From an uncultured Bacteroidales bacterium (lineage in GTDB: Bacteria > Bacteroidota > Bacteroidia > Bacteroidales > UBA932), in NCBI GenBank assembly GCA_949296645.1, contig CASFPH010000002.1, positions 1 to 64,000 on the forward strand: 64,000 nt of DNA, written 5' to 3'. This document shows, in pieces, positions 35,331 to 44,945 of this stretch; position 1 is the stretch's first letter; each line of letters opens with the position of its first letter. Under the pieces are notes generated by a model. It had not been told where the DNA came from, ran no database searches, and saw only the letters and a program-made list of their open reading frames with translations. A program made the translations under genes and the position numbers.

Positions 35331-36263
35331 ATGAAGGAATTTGAATTCAAAGGCACTACAATCAACGGGTTCGCGATTGTCGCCATCCAGTTTTTAATGC
35401 TTGCAGGAATTGTATTCACTGCATTGTCCAACGCATGTGAAGCCATAATCGGCACCTCCATAGCAGTACTTGTTCTGCTCTTCTCTTTCTTATGTGCCGG
35501 ATATCTCAGACTGGAACCCAACGAGGCCAGGGTCATGATATTTTTCGGAAAATACAAAGGAACATTTACACGGACAGGGTTTTTCTGGGCCAATCCGTTT
35601 TATACAAAAACGAAACTGTCCCTCAGGGCAAGAAACCTTGATGTTGAACCGATAAAGGTAAACGACAAGGCCGGAAATCCGATAATGGTAGGGCTGGTTC
35701 TTGTATGGAAACTCAAAGATTCCTACAAGGCCATGTTTGAAATAGACGCACAAACAATGGCCGGAAGCACTGCAGGCAGACAGGACGTATCAAGCGTCAT
35801 GAAAGCTTTTGAAGATTTTGTCAAGATACAGAGTGATGCAGCTTTAAGAAACGTTGCTGCCAATTACAACTATGACAACAATGAAAACACAAAAGATGAT
35901 GAGGAAATCACTCTGCGCTCCGGAAGCGAGGAAATAAACGAGATACTTGAACAGAAACTGAATGAAAGACTTGAAATGGCAGGAATAGAGGTAATCGAAG
36001 CAAGGATAAACTATCTCGCATATGCTCCTGAAATCGCAGCTGTAATGCTCCGCCGCCAGCAGGCTGCAGCCGTAATATCCGCCAGGGAAAAGATAGTTGA
36101 AGGCGCCGTATCAATGGTTAAAATGGCACTTGACAAACTTGAAAATGAAGAAATAGTCAACCTTGACCAGGAAAGGAAGGCTGCTATGATAAGCAATCTG
36201 CTCGTAGTGCTGTGTGCAGACGAAAGTGCCCAGCCTATAGTAAATGCAGGAACCCTCTATTAG
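35331..36263 (+). CDS. SPFH/band 7 domain membrane protein
   Basis: A flotillin-like membrane scaffold protein. The 310-residue product has two hydrophobic N-terminal helices (residues 14-34 and 40-60), the SPFH core starting LEPNEARVMIFFGKYKGTF, and a C-terminal coiled region with RLEMAGIEVIEARINYLAYA and RRQQAAAVISAREKIVEGAV. It is followed 11 bases later by a small ribbon-helix-helix protein gene; such SPFH/Arc pairs are recurrent in Bacteroidota. Function is not established. Confidence 0.9.
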   Translation: MKEFEFKGTTINGFAIVAIQFLMLAGIVFTALSNACEAIIGTSIAVLVLLFSFLCAGYLRLEPNEARVMIFFGKYKGTFTRTGFFWANPFYTKTKLSLRARNLDVEPIKVNDKAGNPIMVGLVLVWKLKDSYKAMFEIDAQTMAGSTAGRQDVSSVMKAFEDFVKIQSDAALRNVAANYNYDNNENTKDDEEITLRSGSEEINEILEQKLNERLEMAGIEVIEARINYLAYAPEIAAVMLRRQQAAAVISAREKIVEGAVSMVKMALDKLENEEIVNLDQERKAAMISNLLVVLCADESAQPIVNAGTLY

Positions 36264-36274
36264 ACAAAAACTAC

Positions 36275-36439
36275 ATGGCAAAAAAACAGAACAGCGACAT
36301 AAAAAGTTTCATACTGCGAATAGATCCGGAAACGATGGTTGCCCTTGAGAAATGGGCAGCCGACGAATTCCGCAGTGTCAACGGACAATTGCAGTGGATC
36401 ATTTCCGAAGCTCTCCGTAAAAGCGGAAGAAAAAAATAA
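36275..36439 (+). CDS. Arc-type ribbon-helix-helix DNA-binding protein
   Basis: A 54-residue basic protein with an Arc/MetJ-like fold. SFILRIDPETMVALEKWAAD would form the beta strand and first helix, and SVNGQLQWIISEALRKSGRK the second helix. ATG at 36275 is chosen over an upstream in-frame start inside the SPFH gene. It is probably co-transcribed with SPFH and may regulate it; target sites are unknown. No toxin gene adjoins it. Confidence 0.8.
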   Translation: MAKKQNSDIKSFILRIDPETMVALEKWAADEFRSVNGQLQWIISEALRKSGRKK

Positions 36440-36440
36440 T

Positions 36441-36448
36441 TATCTTTG
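36441..36448 (+). promoter_or_regulatory. -7 box for the Dcu-type transporter
   Basis: TATCTTTG directly after the Arc gene stop. It would start a transcript about 20 bases before an ATG at 36473 that hits a stop after three codons. Confidence 0.5.
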
Positions 36449-36496
36449 ACATAATCAGTTATTACTTTCATCATGCTTATATAATTCCTGTTCGTA

Positions 36497-37783
36497 ATGC
36501 TGGCCATAATAATCGGCGCACGCATCGGAGGTGTAGGGCTCGGTGTTCTCGGGGGACTCGGCCTTGCGGTTCTGACATTCGTATTCGGTCTTCAACCCAC
36601 GGCACCGCCGATCGACGTCATGCTGATGATTGTCGCTGTCATTGCCGCAGCAGGCTGCATGCAGGCCGCAGGAGGTCTGGACCTGATGGTGAGGGCAGCG
36701 GAAAAGCTGCTCAGGAAAAATCCGCAACATATCACGCTTCTAAGCCCACTCGTAACTTACACATTCACATTCGTGGCCGGTACAGGACATGTTGCATATT
36801 CCGTACTGCCCGTAATCGCAGAAGTTGCGGCGGAGACTAAGATACGACCGGAAAGACCGCTTGGGATAGCCGTAATAGCATCTCAACAGGCAATAACGGC
36901 AAGCCCGATATCAGCGGCAACGGTAGCAATGCTCAGCATGCTGGCGGGATTTGACGTTACGCTGCTGGACATAATGAAGATATCCGTACCTTGTACGCTC
37001 CTCGGTGTTATAATTGGGGCGATATGCTCGATGCATGTAGGCAAGGAACTGGAAGACGATCCTGAATTCAGAAAAAGGGTTGCTTCAGGAGAGTTCAAAA
37101 GCGCACACACAGAAAGCAAAGGCGTGGAAAACTACGGCAAGGCCCTCATTTCGGTAATCATATTCCTGCTTGCAACTGTAGGAATAGTACTTTTCGGATC
37201 AATAGAATCACTGCGCCCGGTTTTTGAAACGGCAAAAGGAAATGAAGCGATGCAGATGTCCCACATAATAGAGATACTGATGCTTTCCGCCGCCGCGCTC
37301 ATACTTGTTCTAACCAAAACTAACGGAATCAAGGCTGCACAAGGGTCAGTTTTCGTAGCCGGGATGCAGGCGGTCGTGGCAATATTCGGTATCGCATGGA
37401 TGGGAGATACATTCATTGCCGGCAACCTGCCTGAAATAAGAGCTGCTGTCGAAAATGCCGTAACTGAAATGCCATGGCTTTTCGGGATAGCCCTGTTCGT
37501 AATGTCAATCCTGCTCTTCAGCCAGGCAGCTACGGTAAGGGCACTGCTTCCGCTGGGAATAGCACTCGGCATTTCACCGTACATGCTTATTGCCATGTTC
37601 CCTGCAGTAAACGGATATTTTTTCATACCTAACTACCCTACTGTAGTCGCCGCCATAAACTTCGACCGCACAGGAACCACGAAAATAGGGAAATACGTCC
37701 TCAACCATTCTTTCATGATGCCAGGACTGATATCAACGATAGTTGCCGTAGGAGCCGGACTACTCCTGATACAATTCATATAA
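36497..37783 (+). CDS. anaerobic C4-dicarboxylate transporter, DcuA/DcuB family
   Basis: An inner-membrane antiporter exchanging fumarate, malate or aspartate for succinate, fitting anaerobic fumarate respiration. The 428-residue product has GARIGGVGLGVLGGLGLAVL at residues 7-26, FVFGLQPTAPPIDVMLMIVA, a GTGHVAYSVLPVI block and ASPISAATVAMLSML. It appears 8 residues short at the N terminus: an upstream ATG (36473) is in frame but followed by TAA at codon 4. The start at 36497 is therefore inferred and may indicate erosion of the original start. Confidence 0.88.
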   Translation: MLAIIIGARIGGVGLGVLGGLGLAVLTFVFGLQPTAPPIDVMLMIVAVIAAAGCMQAAGGLDLMVRAAEKLLRKNPQHITLLSPLVTYTFTFVAGTGHVAYSVLPVIAEVAAETKIRPERPLGIAVIASQQAITASPISAATVAMLSMLAGFDVTLLDIMKISVPCTLLGVIIGAICSMHVGKELEDDPEFRKRVASGEFKSAHTESKGVENYGKALISVIIFLLATVGIVLFGSIESLRPVFETAKGNEAMQMSHIIEILMLSAAALILVLTKTNGIKAAQGSVFVAGMQAVVAIFGIAWMGDTFIAGNLPEIRAAVENAVTEMPWLFGIALFVMSILLFSQAATVRALLPLGIALGISPYMLIAMFPAVNGYFFIPNYPTVVAAINFDRTGTTKIGKYVLNHSFMMPGLISTIVAVGAGLLLIQFI

Positions 37784-37810
37784 GCGGTCAGCAAACAGTT
37801 TTTCAACCGG

Positions 37811-39151
37811 CTACAGCAGTCCGTTCAGCATTATTACCCCAATCGCAAGCGGGGTTATGTACTTTATGGAGAAGAACGTAAAGTTCAGAAGCCATGTAGC
37901 CACACGTAGTTTCCCGTCATTGGTAAGTTCGCTTTCAAACGCCTTGCGTCCCAGTTTATAACCTACGAATATCACAATGAGAAAACCTCCGAGAGGCATG
38001 AATATGTTTGCCGAGAGTTTGTCGAAGAAATCAAAGAAATTCAAACCGAAGATCCTGACATCCGCAAGCACACCCTGAGACAGGGAACACAGGACGCTCA
38101 GGCAGGCCACACCGGCCACTCCAGCAAACACGGACCATGCACGCTTTATTCTGAACTCTTCGGAGAGATATGCAACGACTACTTCCAGAAGCGATATTGA
38201 AGAAGTTATCGCAGCAATGAAAAGTATGAAAAAAAATAATATGGCAAGCACACCTCCGAACGGAATCTGGGCAAAGATATGTGGCAATGTTATGAAAACC
38301 AGTCCAGGTCCTTCCGAAGGGGATATTCCGAAAGCAAATACTGCAGGCATGACGGCAAGTCCCGCTATCAGAGCGAAAAGAGTATCAGCTGCAGCAGTCA
38401 TTGCTGAAGTCTTCATTATATGCTCGTCCTTTTTGACATAAGAACCGTAGGTTATTACGCACCCGCATCCGAGACTGAGCGAAAAGAATGCCTGACCGAG
38501 GGCATCCAGCACGGTATCGGTAGTAATTGCGGAGAAATCCGGTTTGAAAAGGAAAGAAATTCCCGCAGCCGCTCCCGGCAAAGTCACTGAACGGATTGCA
38601 ACGATTATCACAAGAAGGAAAAGCAGAGGCATCATCACCTTCGTATATTTCTCTATACCGTTTTTCACTCCGGCAAGAACCACGAATGCCGTAAGCGCAA
38701 GAAAAACAGCCGTATATAACAGAGGCTCATATACGGATGATATGCTTTCGGCAAACATCCCCTCCAGCACGGCATTGTCCGTCACGGTAAATCTGAACTG
38801 GAAAGCCTTTACCATATAGTCTATTGTCCACCCACCGACAACACTGTAAAACGCCAGAATCGAAATTGATGCAAGCACTCCCAAAAGACCTACTATTCCC
38901 CATTTGCTTCCTGGAGCAAGGGTTTTGAAAGCACCTATGGCATTGGCACCGCTGCGCCGGCCTATGAGAAACTCGGAATACATCACCGGAATGCACAATA
39001 TGAATACGAACACGAGATACAGCAGAATAAAGGCCGCACCTCCGTTTGTGCCTGCCAGATACGGGAATCTCCACAAATTTCCGAGACCCACTGCAGAGCC
39101 GGCCATCGCCACAAGGACGCCGAAACGATTTCCAAAATTTTCCCTGCCCAT
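37811..39151 (-). CDS. sodium-dependent neurotransmitter:sodium symporter (NSS/SNF) family transporter
   Basis: An LeuT-fold secondary transporter, likely importing amino acids with sodium. The 446-residue product has the canonical helix 1 AMAGSAVGLGNLWRFPYLAG near residue 14, NGGAAFILLYL, and about eleven hydrophobic helices, as in bacterial 11-helix members. It is convergent with the dicarboxylate transporter and 65 bases upstream of mntP in orientation terms. Substrate unknown. Confidence 0.92.
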   Translation of the reverse strand: MGRENFGNRFGVLVAMAGSAVGLGNLWRFPYLAGTNGGAAFILLYLVFVFILCIPVMYSEFLIGRRSGANAIGAFKTLAPGSKWGIVGLLGVLASISILAFYSVVGGWTIDYMVKAFQFRFTVTDNAVLEGMFAESISSVYEPLLYTAVFLALTAFVVLAGVKNGIEKYTKVMMPLLFLLVIIVAIRSVTLPGAAAGISFLFKPDFSAITTDTVLDALGQAFFSLSLGCGCVITYGSYVKKDEHIMKTSAMTAAADTLFALIAGLAVMPAVFAFGISPSEGPGLVFITLPHIFAQIPFGGVLAILFFFILFIAAITSSISLLEVVVAYLSEEFRIKRAWSVFAGVAGVACLSVLCSLSQGVLADVRIFGLNFFDFFDKLSANIFMPLGGFLIVIFVGYKLGRKAFESELTNDGKLRVATWLLNFTFFSIKYITPLAIGVIMLNGLL

Positions 39152-39216
39152 AACAATTAGAGTTTAAGGTCAATCACACTCAAGAAATTAACAATGTGTA
39201 AATTTAATAAAAATTT

Positions 39217-39792
39217 TCAGCAGGAAAGATGCTCTATCAGAATTCTTGTACCTATAGCAATCAATATGATTCCGCCGATGAGATCCGCCTTAATCCTGTC
39301 TGCATACCTGGAACCGAACTTTATGCCGAAAAAAAGACCGGCTATTGAAAGAGCGAACGAAACTATTCCTATCGCAAAAAGCGGATACCACAGCGAGTGG
39401 ATATCGGTCATACCCATACATGAAAAGGAAATACCTACAGCCAGGGCATCTATGCTTGTCGCTATTGACATGGTAAGTATCACCTTCAGACTGCACGGGT
39501 CGAAACTTTTATCTTCATCCTTCTTGAATGATTCGGCTATCATCCTTCCTCCAAGGAAAAGCAGGATGGCGAACGCTATCCAGTGATCCGCATTCTCTAT
39601 AAGATACCTGAAACGGTTTGTAGCTATCCACCCTATAAACGGATTCAAAGCCTGAAAAAAACCGAAAGAAAACGCCATCGTCAGAACAGGTTTCCATTTC
39701 ACACGGCGCATGATAACGCCTCCTGTTACGGAAACGGCAAGACAATCCATTGCAAGGGCGAACGCAAGCGCCCATATCTCCAAATCAGTCAT
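39217..39792 (-). CDS. mntP: manganese efflux pump MntP
   Basis: A six-helix exporter lowering cytoplasmic Mn. The 191-residue product has AFALAMDCLAVSVTGGV near residue 8 and SIATSIDALAVGISFS near 105, the two half-sites with conserved Asp residues. ATG at 39792 (MTDLEIW) is chosen over a longer frame that would run through the promoter. A TATTTTTG -7 box lies at 39827-39820. No yybP-ykoY manganese riboswitch is evident in the leader. Confidence 0.92.
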   Translation of the reverse strand: MTDLEIWALAFALAMDCLAVSVTGGVIMRRVKWKPVLTMAFSFGFFQALNPFIGWIATNRFRYLIENADHWIAFAILLFLGGRMIAESFKKDEDKSFDPCSLKVILTMSIATSIDALAVGISFSCMGMTDIHSLWYPLFAIGIVSFALSIAGLFFGIKFGSRYADRIKADLIGGIILIAIGTRILIEHLSC

Positions 39793-39819
39793 TATACAGT
39801 CCTCTCTTTTTGAAGTGGA

Positions 39820-39847
39820 CAAAAATAAAAAATATATGGTATTTTTG
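39820..39847. promoter_or_regulatory. divergent -7 boxes for mntP and nhaC
   Basis: TATTTTTG on the minus strand (39827-39820) and TATTTTTG on the plus strand (39840-39847), separated by twelve bases. Confidence 0.55.
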
Positions 39848-39882
39848 CAGCCTCCAACAAAAAAATACAATAACAATATAAT

Positions 39883-41235
39883 ATGGAAATAACCCCACAG
39901 GAAAACATAAATGAAGCTGAAGAATTAGGTAAAAGAAGAAGACCGCATTCGATGAACGGAGTGCTGGCATTAAGTCCACTTATATTCTTCCTTGCCCTGT
40001 ACCTGGGCTCGTCCCTCCTTGCAGACGACTTTTACAAGACTCCGATAATAGTGGCATTTCTGCTCTCATCGGCATATGCCGTAGCCATAACGGGCAAGAT
40101 AACGGTAAATGAAAGAATATCCGTCTTTTCAAAAGGAGCTTCCGATCCGAACATCATGATGATGATCTGGATATTCATCCTGGCAGGCGCATTCGCCTCC
40201 ACAGCGAAAGCCATGGGTGCCATAGACGCCACGGTAGCCCTGACGATGAATCTTCTGCCGGGGAAGATGCTGTATGCCGGCCTCTTCATAGCTTCATGTT
40301 TCATATCGATGTCCATCGGTACAAGTGTAGGTACGATAGTGGCACTCATGCCAGTAGCCACCGGAATAGCGGAAGAAACAGGCATATCCAACGCCTTCAT
40401 GGCCGGGATAATAGTCGGCGGTGCGTTTTTCGGGGACAACCTCTCCTTCATATCCGACACTACAATAGCAGCCACAAGGACTCAGGGCTGTTCCATGGCC
40501 GACAAATTCAGGACCAATTTCAGGATAGTCTTGCCCGCCGCCGTAATAGTGACTGCCATCTACATATTCAAGGGTGCGGACCTCAACATGGCAACAACCG
40601 CAATGGCGATAGACCCGATAAAGCTCATCCCGTACATAGCGGTACTTGCACTGGCTCTTCTTGGGATAAACGTAATCACTGTACTGTTTTTCGGTATAAT
40701 GACTAATGCCGTTATCGGATTCTCCACAGGAAGTTTCGGCTGGGACGGATGGCTTTCCGAGACAGGTTCCGGAATAATCGGAATGGGAGAGCTGATCATA
40801 GTCACTGTCCTTGCAGGAGGAATGCTGGAGATGATACGTTTCAACGGCGGCCTGGATTTCGTAATCAACAGGATGTCAGGACATATAAAAGGCAGAAAGG
40901 GAGCGGAGTCATGTATTGCGGCGCTCGTCAGCATAGCCAACCTCTGTACGGCAAACAACACTATCGCCATAATCACTACAGGCGGAATATCAAAGGAAAT
41001 TGCTTCCAGATTCGGCATAGACCCGAGAAAAAGCGCGAGTATTCTCGACACCTTCTCCTGCCTGGTACAGGGAATAATCCCGTACGGGGCACAAATGCTG
41101 ATGGCGTCACAGCTCTCAGCCGCAACGCCATCCGATATCATAAGGAATCTGTATTATCCGATAATCATGGGGGTTTTCGCCATCCTCTCGATAATTTTCG
41201 GATACCCGAGATTCAACATCAATAAGCATTCATAG
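39883..41235 (+). CDS. nhaC: Na+/H+ antiporter, NhaC family
   Basis: An inner-membrane sodium-proton antiporter. The 450-residue product has a polar N terminus, then about eleven helices with SIGTSVGTIVALMPVATGIA near residue 145, GGAFFGDNLSFISDTTIAA near 180 and DTFSCLVQGIIPYGAQM near 385, all typical of NhaC. Its 3' end overlaps the convergent ChaN-family gene by 17 bases. It is divergent from mntP. Confidence 0.9.
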   Translation: MEITPQENINEAEELGKRRRPHSMNGVLALSPLIFFLALYLGSSLLADDFYKTPIIVAFLLSSAYAVAITGKITVNERISVFSKGASDPNIMMMIWIFILAGAFASTAKAMGAIDATVALTMNLLPGKMLYAGLFIASCFISMSIGTSVGTIVALMPVATGIAEETGISNAFMAGIIVGGAFFGDNLSFISDTTIAATRTQGCSMADKFRTNFRIVLPAAVIVTAIYIFKGADLNMATTAMAIDPIKLIPYIAVLALALLGINVITVLFFGIMTNAVIGFSTGSFGWDGWLSETGSGIIGMGELIIVTVLAGGMLEMIRFNGGLDFVINRMSGHIKGRKGAESCIAALVSIANLCTANNTIAIITTGGISKEIASRFGIDPRKSASILDTFSCLVQGIIPYGAQMLMASQLSAATPSDIIRNLYYPIIMGVFAILSIIFGYPRFNINKHS

Positions 41236-42121
41236 GCATATCGTAAGGCACGCAGATACAGAAATCGGCGCGTCCCATATTCTCCTCATCAAGCGATTTG
41301 AGTGAATCCTGCCTTACCGTACATATTGTCACCACCTTTGCTTCAGGCCTGTATTTCAACAGATAAGGTACTATACCGCCCATGAAGTCCGAATGGTAAT
41401 TGCCGTTGAGGTGATAGAACTTGCCACCTTTCGCCAGATCCAGATTTTGGGCTATGAACCATCCCATGACAGCATCCTTGAGGGCCTGGGCCTCCATGAG
41501 ACGCTTTGAATCTTCAGGATCTCCTCCGTTAATAAGCTGCATCATCGCAAATGCTCCGTTGTCCTCACCCTCTATGAATTCTATCGGGAAAGGAGGAAGA
41601 TATGCCCTTGCCTCATGAGGAAGTTTTTCCAAGGATGCCACACCACCCTTTCGAACCTGTGCCGCGTACCTCCTCGGCACATTGGTAGCTACGACCCTAA
41701 GTCCGTTCTCCTTTGCAAGCATCACCACAGGAGCGTAGTCGCTCTCGTAATTGGCCCACATCCTCATTTCGCTGAGATAATTGTCGAACGGGATGAGATT
41801 CTTCATGTATTCGTCAAGAATAAGCTGGTTGTCCGCTTCAAGCATTTCAAGACCGACCACGAGTTTTCCGCCATGTTTTTCAACAAGACGCTTGCCTACT
41901 TCCAACTCCATCCAGTGGGCAATGGGGCAATTGTGGTGTTCTCCGAAAAAGACCACATCCCCTTTTCCCAGAACCTTGACCATATCCGAAAACTCCACTT
42001 TCTTTCCCTTTGAATCGAAGATTGCATATGCCTCAGGTCCGGAAGCATGAAGATCGGCACCTGCAAAAGATAAAAGCAGCACGCAAACTGCAAAAGCGAA
42101 TATTCTGTTTATCCTATTCAT
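41219..42121 (-). CDS. ChaN family (haem-binding uptake type) protein
   Basis: A 300-residue exported protein of the ChaN/PF04187 family, whose studied members bind haem or take part in iron uptake. It has a signal peptide (MNRINRIFAFAVCVLLLSFA) without a clear lipobox. Family motifs are FFGEHHNCPIAHW, GLEMLEADNQ and FYHLNGNYHSDF. The ATG at 42121 overlaps the M16 protease stop by eight bases. It is the last gene of the sigma-SusCD-protease run. Haem binding is family knowledge, not shown here. Confidence 0.86.
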   Translation of the reverse strand: MNRINRIFAFAVCVLLLSFAGADLHASGPEAYAIFDSKGKKVEFSDMVKVLGKGDVVFFGEHHNCPIAHWMELEVGKRLVEKHGGKLVVGLEMLEADNQLILDEYMKNLIPFDNYLSEMRMWANYESDYAPVVMLAKENGLRVVATNVPRRYAAQVRKGGVASLEKLPHEARAYLPPFPIEFIEGEDNGAFAMMQLINGGDPEDSKRLMEAQALKDAVMGWFIAQNLDLAKGGKFYHLNGNYHSDFMGGIVPYLLKYRPEAKVVTICTVRQDSLKSLDEENMGRADFCICVPYDMPMNAY

Positions 42122-44936
42122 GGTTGAAATCTCCTCTATACAACAATATATATCTGTTCTCATCAAAATACTTCTTTACCGCATTCATTATGTCTTCAGC
42201 CGATATTGACGAAAGCACGGCGGAATAATTCTCGAAATCCTCAAGGGTCTCACCGTTACGGATTGTATTTTCAATATTCCTGCGCCAATCCACAGGCGAG
42301 AAATCGGTTAGCGTTTCCCTCTTGTTGATAAGGAAAGAACGTTTGATATTCGTCAGCAGAGCATCAGGAACAGGATTGCTCTTGAGATCACTCAATATTC
42401 CGTCAATGACTTTTTTCGCTCTTGCAGTATTGGAACGGCTGACGGAAGCATTTATATCGAAATAATATATACCGTAAGGCAGTCCGTTATAGTAAAGGTC
42501 TACATATGGGGAGTAAACCAGCGATTCCTCGCCCCTGAGGACCGAAATGACCTTATAATGTATGATATCCCTTATTATCTTGAATGTAAGCGTATTTTTA
42601 AGAGACGGTTCATAGTTGCCTGCAAATATATAGTCGAAAAGAGTCTGGGATTCGTTGTTGTTGTCGAATTTCCCGGTTACAATGCCTTCAGGAAGCTTGA
42701 ATTCCGCCAAAGTGTATTTCTCAGGCAAGGATTTCGACGGCAGGGCTGAAAAGGCTGCAGCCAGTTCTTTCGCGGTCTTCTCCTGATCGAAGTTTCCGGA
42801 TACGATTATCTTCATTCCTTCCGTAGCACAGAACAAGTCATTATAAAACGCCGCTATCTTGTCCAGATCCATATCCGCAATCTCGTCAGCAGAAGCGAAA
42901 GGACGTCTTACCGGACTCACATTCCCGAGAAGTTCATCCATTCTTAGACGAAGCTGACGGGCAGGATCTCTGGCTATCATTTTATCCAGCGGAGTTTCAT
43001 GACCGAAATCATCGGCCATATCCGCCTTTATATCATCGAAGTCGTCATAGCACAACTCCGGAGACGTCAGTTTTCTGACTATTAGATTAAAGAACGGTAC
43101 CGACCTGTTTGCTGGTGCGGATCCCATCATTCCATGCCAGTTGTTGTCGAACATTATTGCAAGGGAAAGACCGTTGGCATACATGTATTCGGATAGAAGA
43201 TTCTGTTCAATACCCTCAACACCTCCGAGTTCCATATACCCTGCAACGCCCTCCATAGAAGGAAAATCCTCTTTCGAAAGCCAGGAAGAACCCCCTGGAG
43301 AAAGCATTGTAAGATTCACGGTACTGTCCTTGTCTATGGTACGCTTGAGTATAAGTTCTATTCCGTTCGATAGCGTGTGACTCGTGACACGCATTCCTGG
43401 ATACTCTCTGGAGGATACGATCATCGAATCTTCGAATTCCGGAACGGACTCCAGTTCGGGCAGGGACACGGAAGCTTCGTCTTCGGCTGAAGAAGTTTCC
43501 TTTCTTGCCTCCACCTTTGAGAACGGTCTGGTTTCCGCCTCTTTAAGAGCAGCCTCGATCTTCGCCCTGTCTATTTTTCCGTCATTGCTGAAATTGTCAT
43601 GGACAGCGACCAGCATCGTTTTCCTGCCGGCTGACAATATCTTTTTCAATCTGGAAGACAGGTCGCGCGAAGTTATCTTCTCCACCATTTTTCTGACTTC
43701 CGCTGCCTGGGCAGCATCACAAAGATAACGGTCTCCGGATATTATGTAATCTACAAAATTGTCACATAAATATGATGACAGTTCCTTTTCCTGATTTACA
43801 TCGAGTCCTGCCGCGACGGATGAAACGGCAGCATTCACTTCCTCATCCAGGAAACCGTTTCTGGCCGCATTGCACAACTCATTATATGCCGAAACGAAAT
43901 TTTCCATCAGATCAGCCTCATTATCGGCATCCACCGTAAATCCGAAATGGTTCTTGTCACTCAGATACCAGCTGTCGAAACTCATAGCATCCACTCCGGC
44001 ATTTCTGAAACGTTCATAAACAGCCCTTCCCAACGCCTTATACACAGCCTTTTCATACGAATCTCCTATTGTCCTTTCCACTATGCACCTGTACGGGATC
44101 ATAAGGTCGATTTTAGAATTTTTCTGCAACGTATCTCTTATCTGCATAACGCTAAGACCCTTCCCGTATTCAAGCGGATACACTTCGAATCCTTCTGCCT
44201 TCCTTTTCGGAATTCCGGAAAATATCCGGCGTATTTTTTTCTCGGTTTCAGCCGCATCGACATCCCCTACAACCACAACTGCAGCCAGTTCGGGAACATA
44301 CCATCTCGAATAGAAATCCTGCAGGGAACCGACGGTAACCTTTTCTATGTCTTCTGCTCTTCCCAAAGGCATACGGCAACTGAAAATACCGTTTCCTATC
44401 TTCATGGAATAAAACGGATCGTCCTGAACGCTGCACCTGAGTTCTTCAAGTATGACACCTCTTTCCGCCTCCACTTTTTCCGGATCAAACTTCACTCCTG
44501 ACAGCCACTCCCTGAGTATCATAAGAGACGTGTCCGCCACAGCCCCGAATTCCTCGTCTGTAGGAACTGAAAACATGAATATCGTTCTGTCATAACCGGT
44601 GAACGCATTTATGTCCCGCCCGTATTTCATACCCAGCGACTCAAGATACCTGACATGTCCCCCATCGCTGAAACGCCCTGCATCATGGAAAGCCATATGC
44701 TCGAAGAAATGGGCCACGCCCCTGTTGTCGTCGGACTCCTGGACAGCACCCACTCTCATTACAAGCCGGTACTCGGCTTTCATGGAAGGCAGATCATTTT
44801 CAAGTATGATATAATGAAGACCGTTTTCGAGGTATCCCTCCACCGTGCCGGAAGGAAGCCTGTTCAGCTTTTCCGGCGCGGCAAAAAGGATTGTCGATAT
44901 CAGAAAAAGTACTCCTGAAACCCAAAACCTTTTCAT
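42114..44936 (-). CDS. M16 (pitrilysin/insulinase-like) zinc metalloprotease, exported
   Basis: A 940-residue exported protease with a signal peptide ending near LFAAPEK. The zinc site is the inverted HxxEH (H76-F-F-E79-H80 in VAHFFEHMAFHD), with the distal Glu in AERGVILEELR. It has four M16-type domains in two halves, the second half lacking the zinc motif, as usual for PqqL/Y4wA-like enzymes. It probably cuts peptides in the periplasm. It sits between a lipoprotein gene and the ChaN-family gene in the SusCD operon, suggesting trimming of imported peptides. Substrate unknown. Confidence 0.92.
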   Translation of the reverse strand: MKRFWVSGVLFLISTILFAAPEKLNRLPSGTVEGYLENGLHYIILENDLPSMKAEYRLVMRVGAVQESDDNRGVAHFFEHMAFHDAGRFSDGGHVRYLESLGMKYGRDINAFTGYDRTIFMFSVPTDEEFGAVADTSLMILREWLSGVKFDPEKVEAERGVILEELRCSVQDDPFYSMKIGNGIFSCRMPLGRAEDIEKVTVGSLQDFYSRWYVPELAAVVVVGDVDAAETEKKIRRIFSGIPKRKAEGFEVYPLEYGKGLSVMQIRDTLQKNSKIDLMIPYRCIVERTIGDSYEKAVYKALGRAVYERFRNAGVDAMSFDSWYLSDKNHFGFTVDADNEADLMENFVSAYNELCNAARNGFLDEEVNAAVSSVAAGLDVNQEKELSSYLCDNFVDYIISGDRYLCDAAQAAEVRKMVEKITSRDLSSRLKKILSAGRKTMLVAVHDNFSNDGKIDRAKIEAALKEAETRPFSKVEARKETSSAEDEASVSLPELESVPEFEDSMIVSSREYPGMRVTSHTLSNGIELILKRTIDKDSTVNLTMLSPGGSSWLSKEDFPSMEGVAGYMELGGVEGIEQNLLSEYMYANGLSLAIMFDNNWHGMMGSAPANRSVPFFNLIVRKLTSPELCYDDFDDIKADMADDFGHETPLDKMIARDPARQLRLRMDELLGNVSPVRRPFASADEIADMDLDKIAAFYNDLFCATEGMKIIVSGNFDQEKTAKELAAAFSALPSKSLPEKYTLAEFKLPEGIVTGKFDNNNESQTLFDYIFAGNYEPSLKNTLTFKIIRDIIHYKVISVLRGEESLVYSPYVDLYYNGLPYGIYYFDINASVSRSNTARAKKVIDGILSDLKSNPVPDALLTNIKRSFLINKRETLTDFSPVDWRRNIENTIRNGETLEDFENYSAVLSSISAEDIMNAVKKYFDENRYILLYRGDFNHE

Positions 44937-44945
44937 AATATTCGA

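Noticed and set aside
36275-36439. Arc-type protein as antitoxin of a toxin-antitoxin pair
   Set aside because: No toxin-sized neighbour; the partner gene is an SPFH protein and the next gene is a transporter with its own promoter.
39792-39876. yybP-ykoY manganese riboswitch upstream of mntP
   Set aside because: The leader is too short and lacks the conserved motifs; the longer mntP frame runs through a -7 box.
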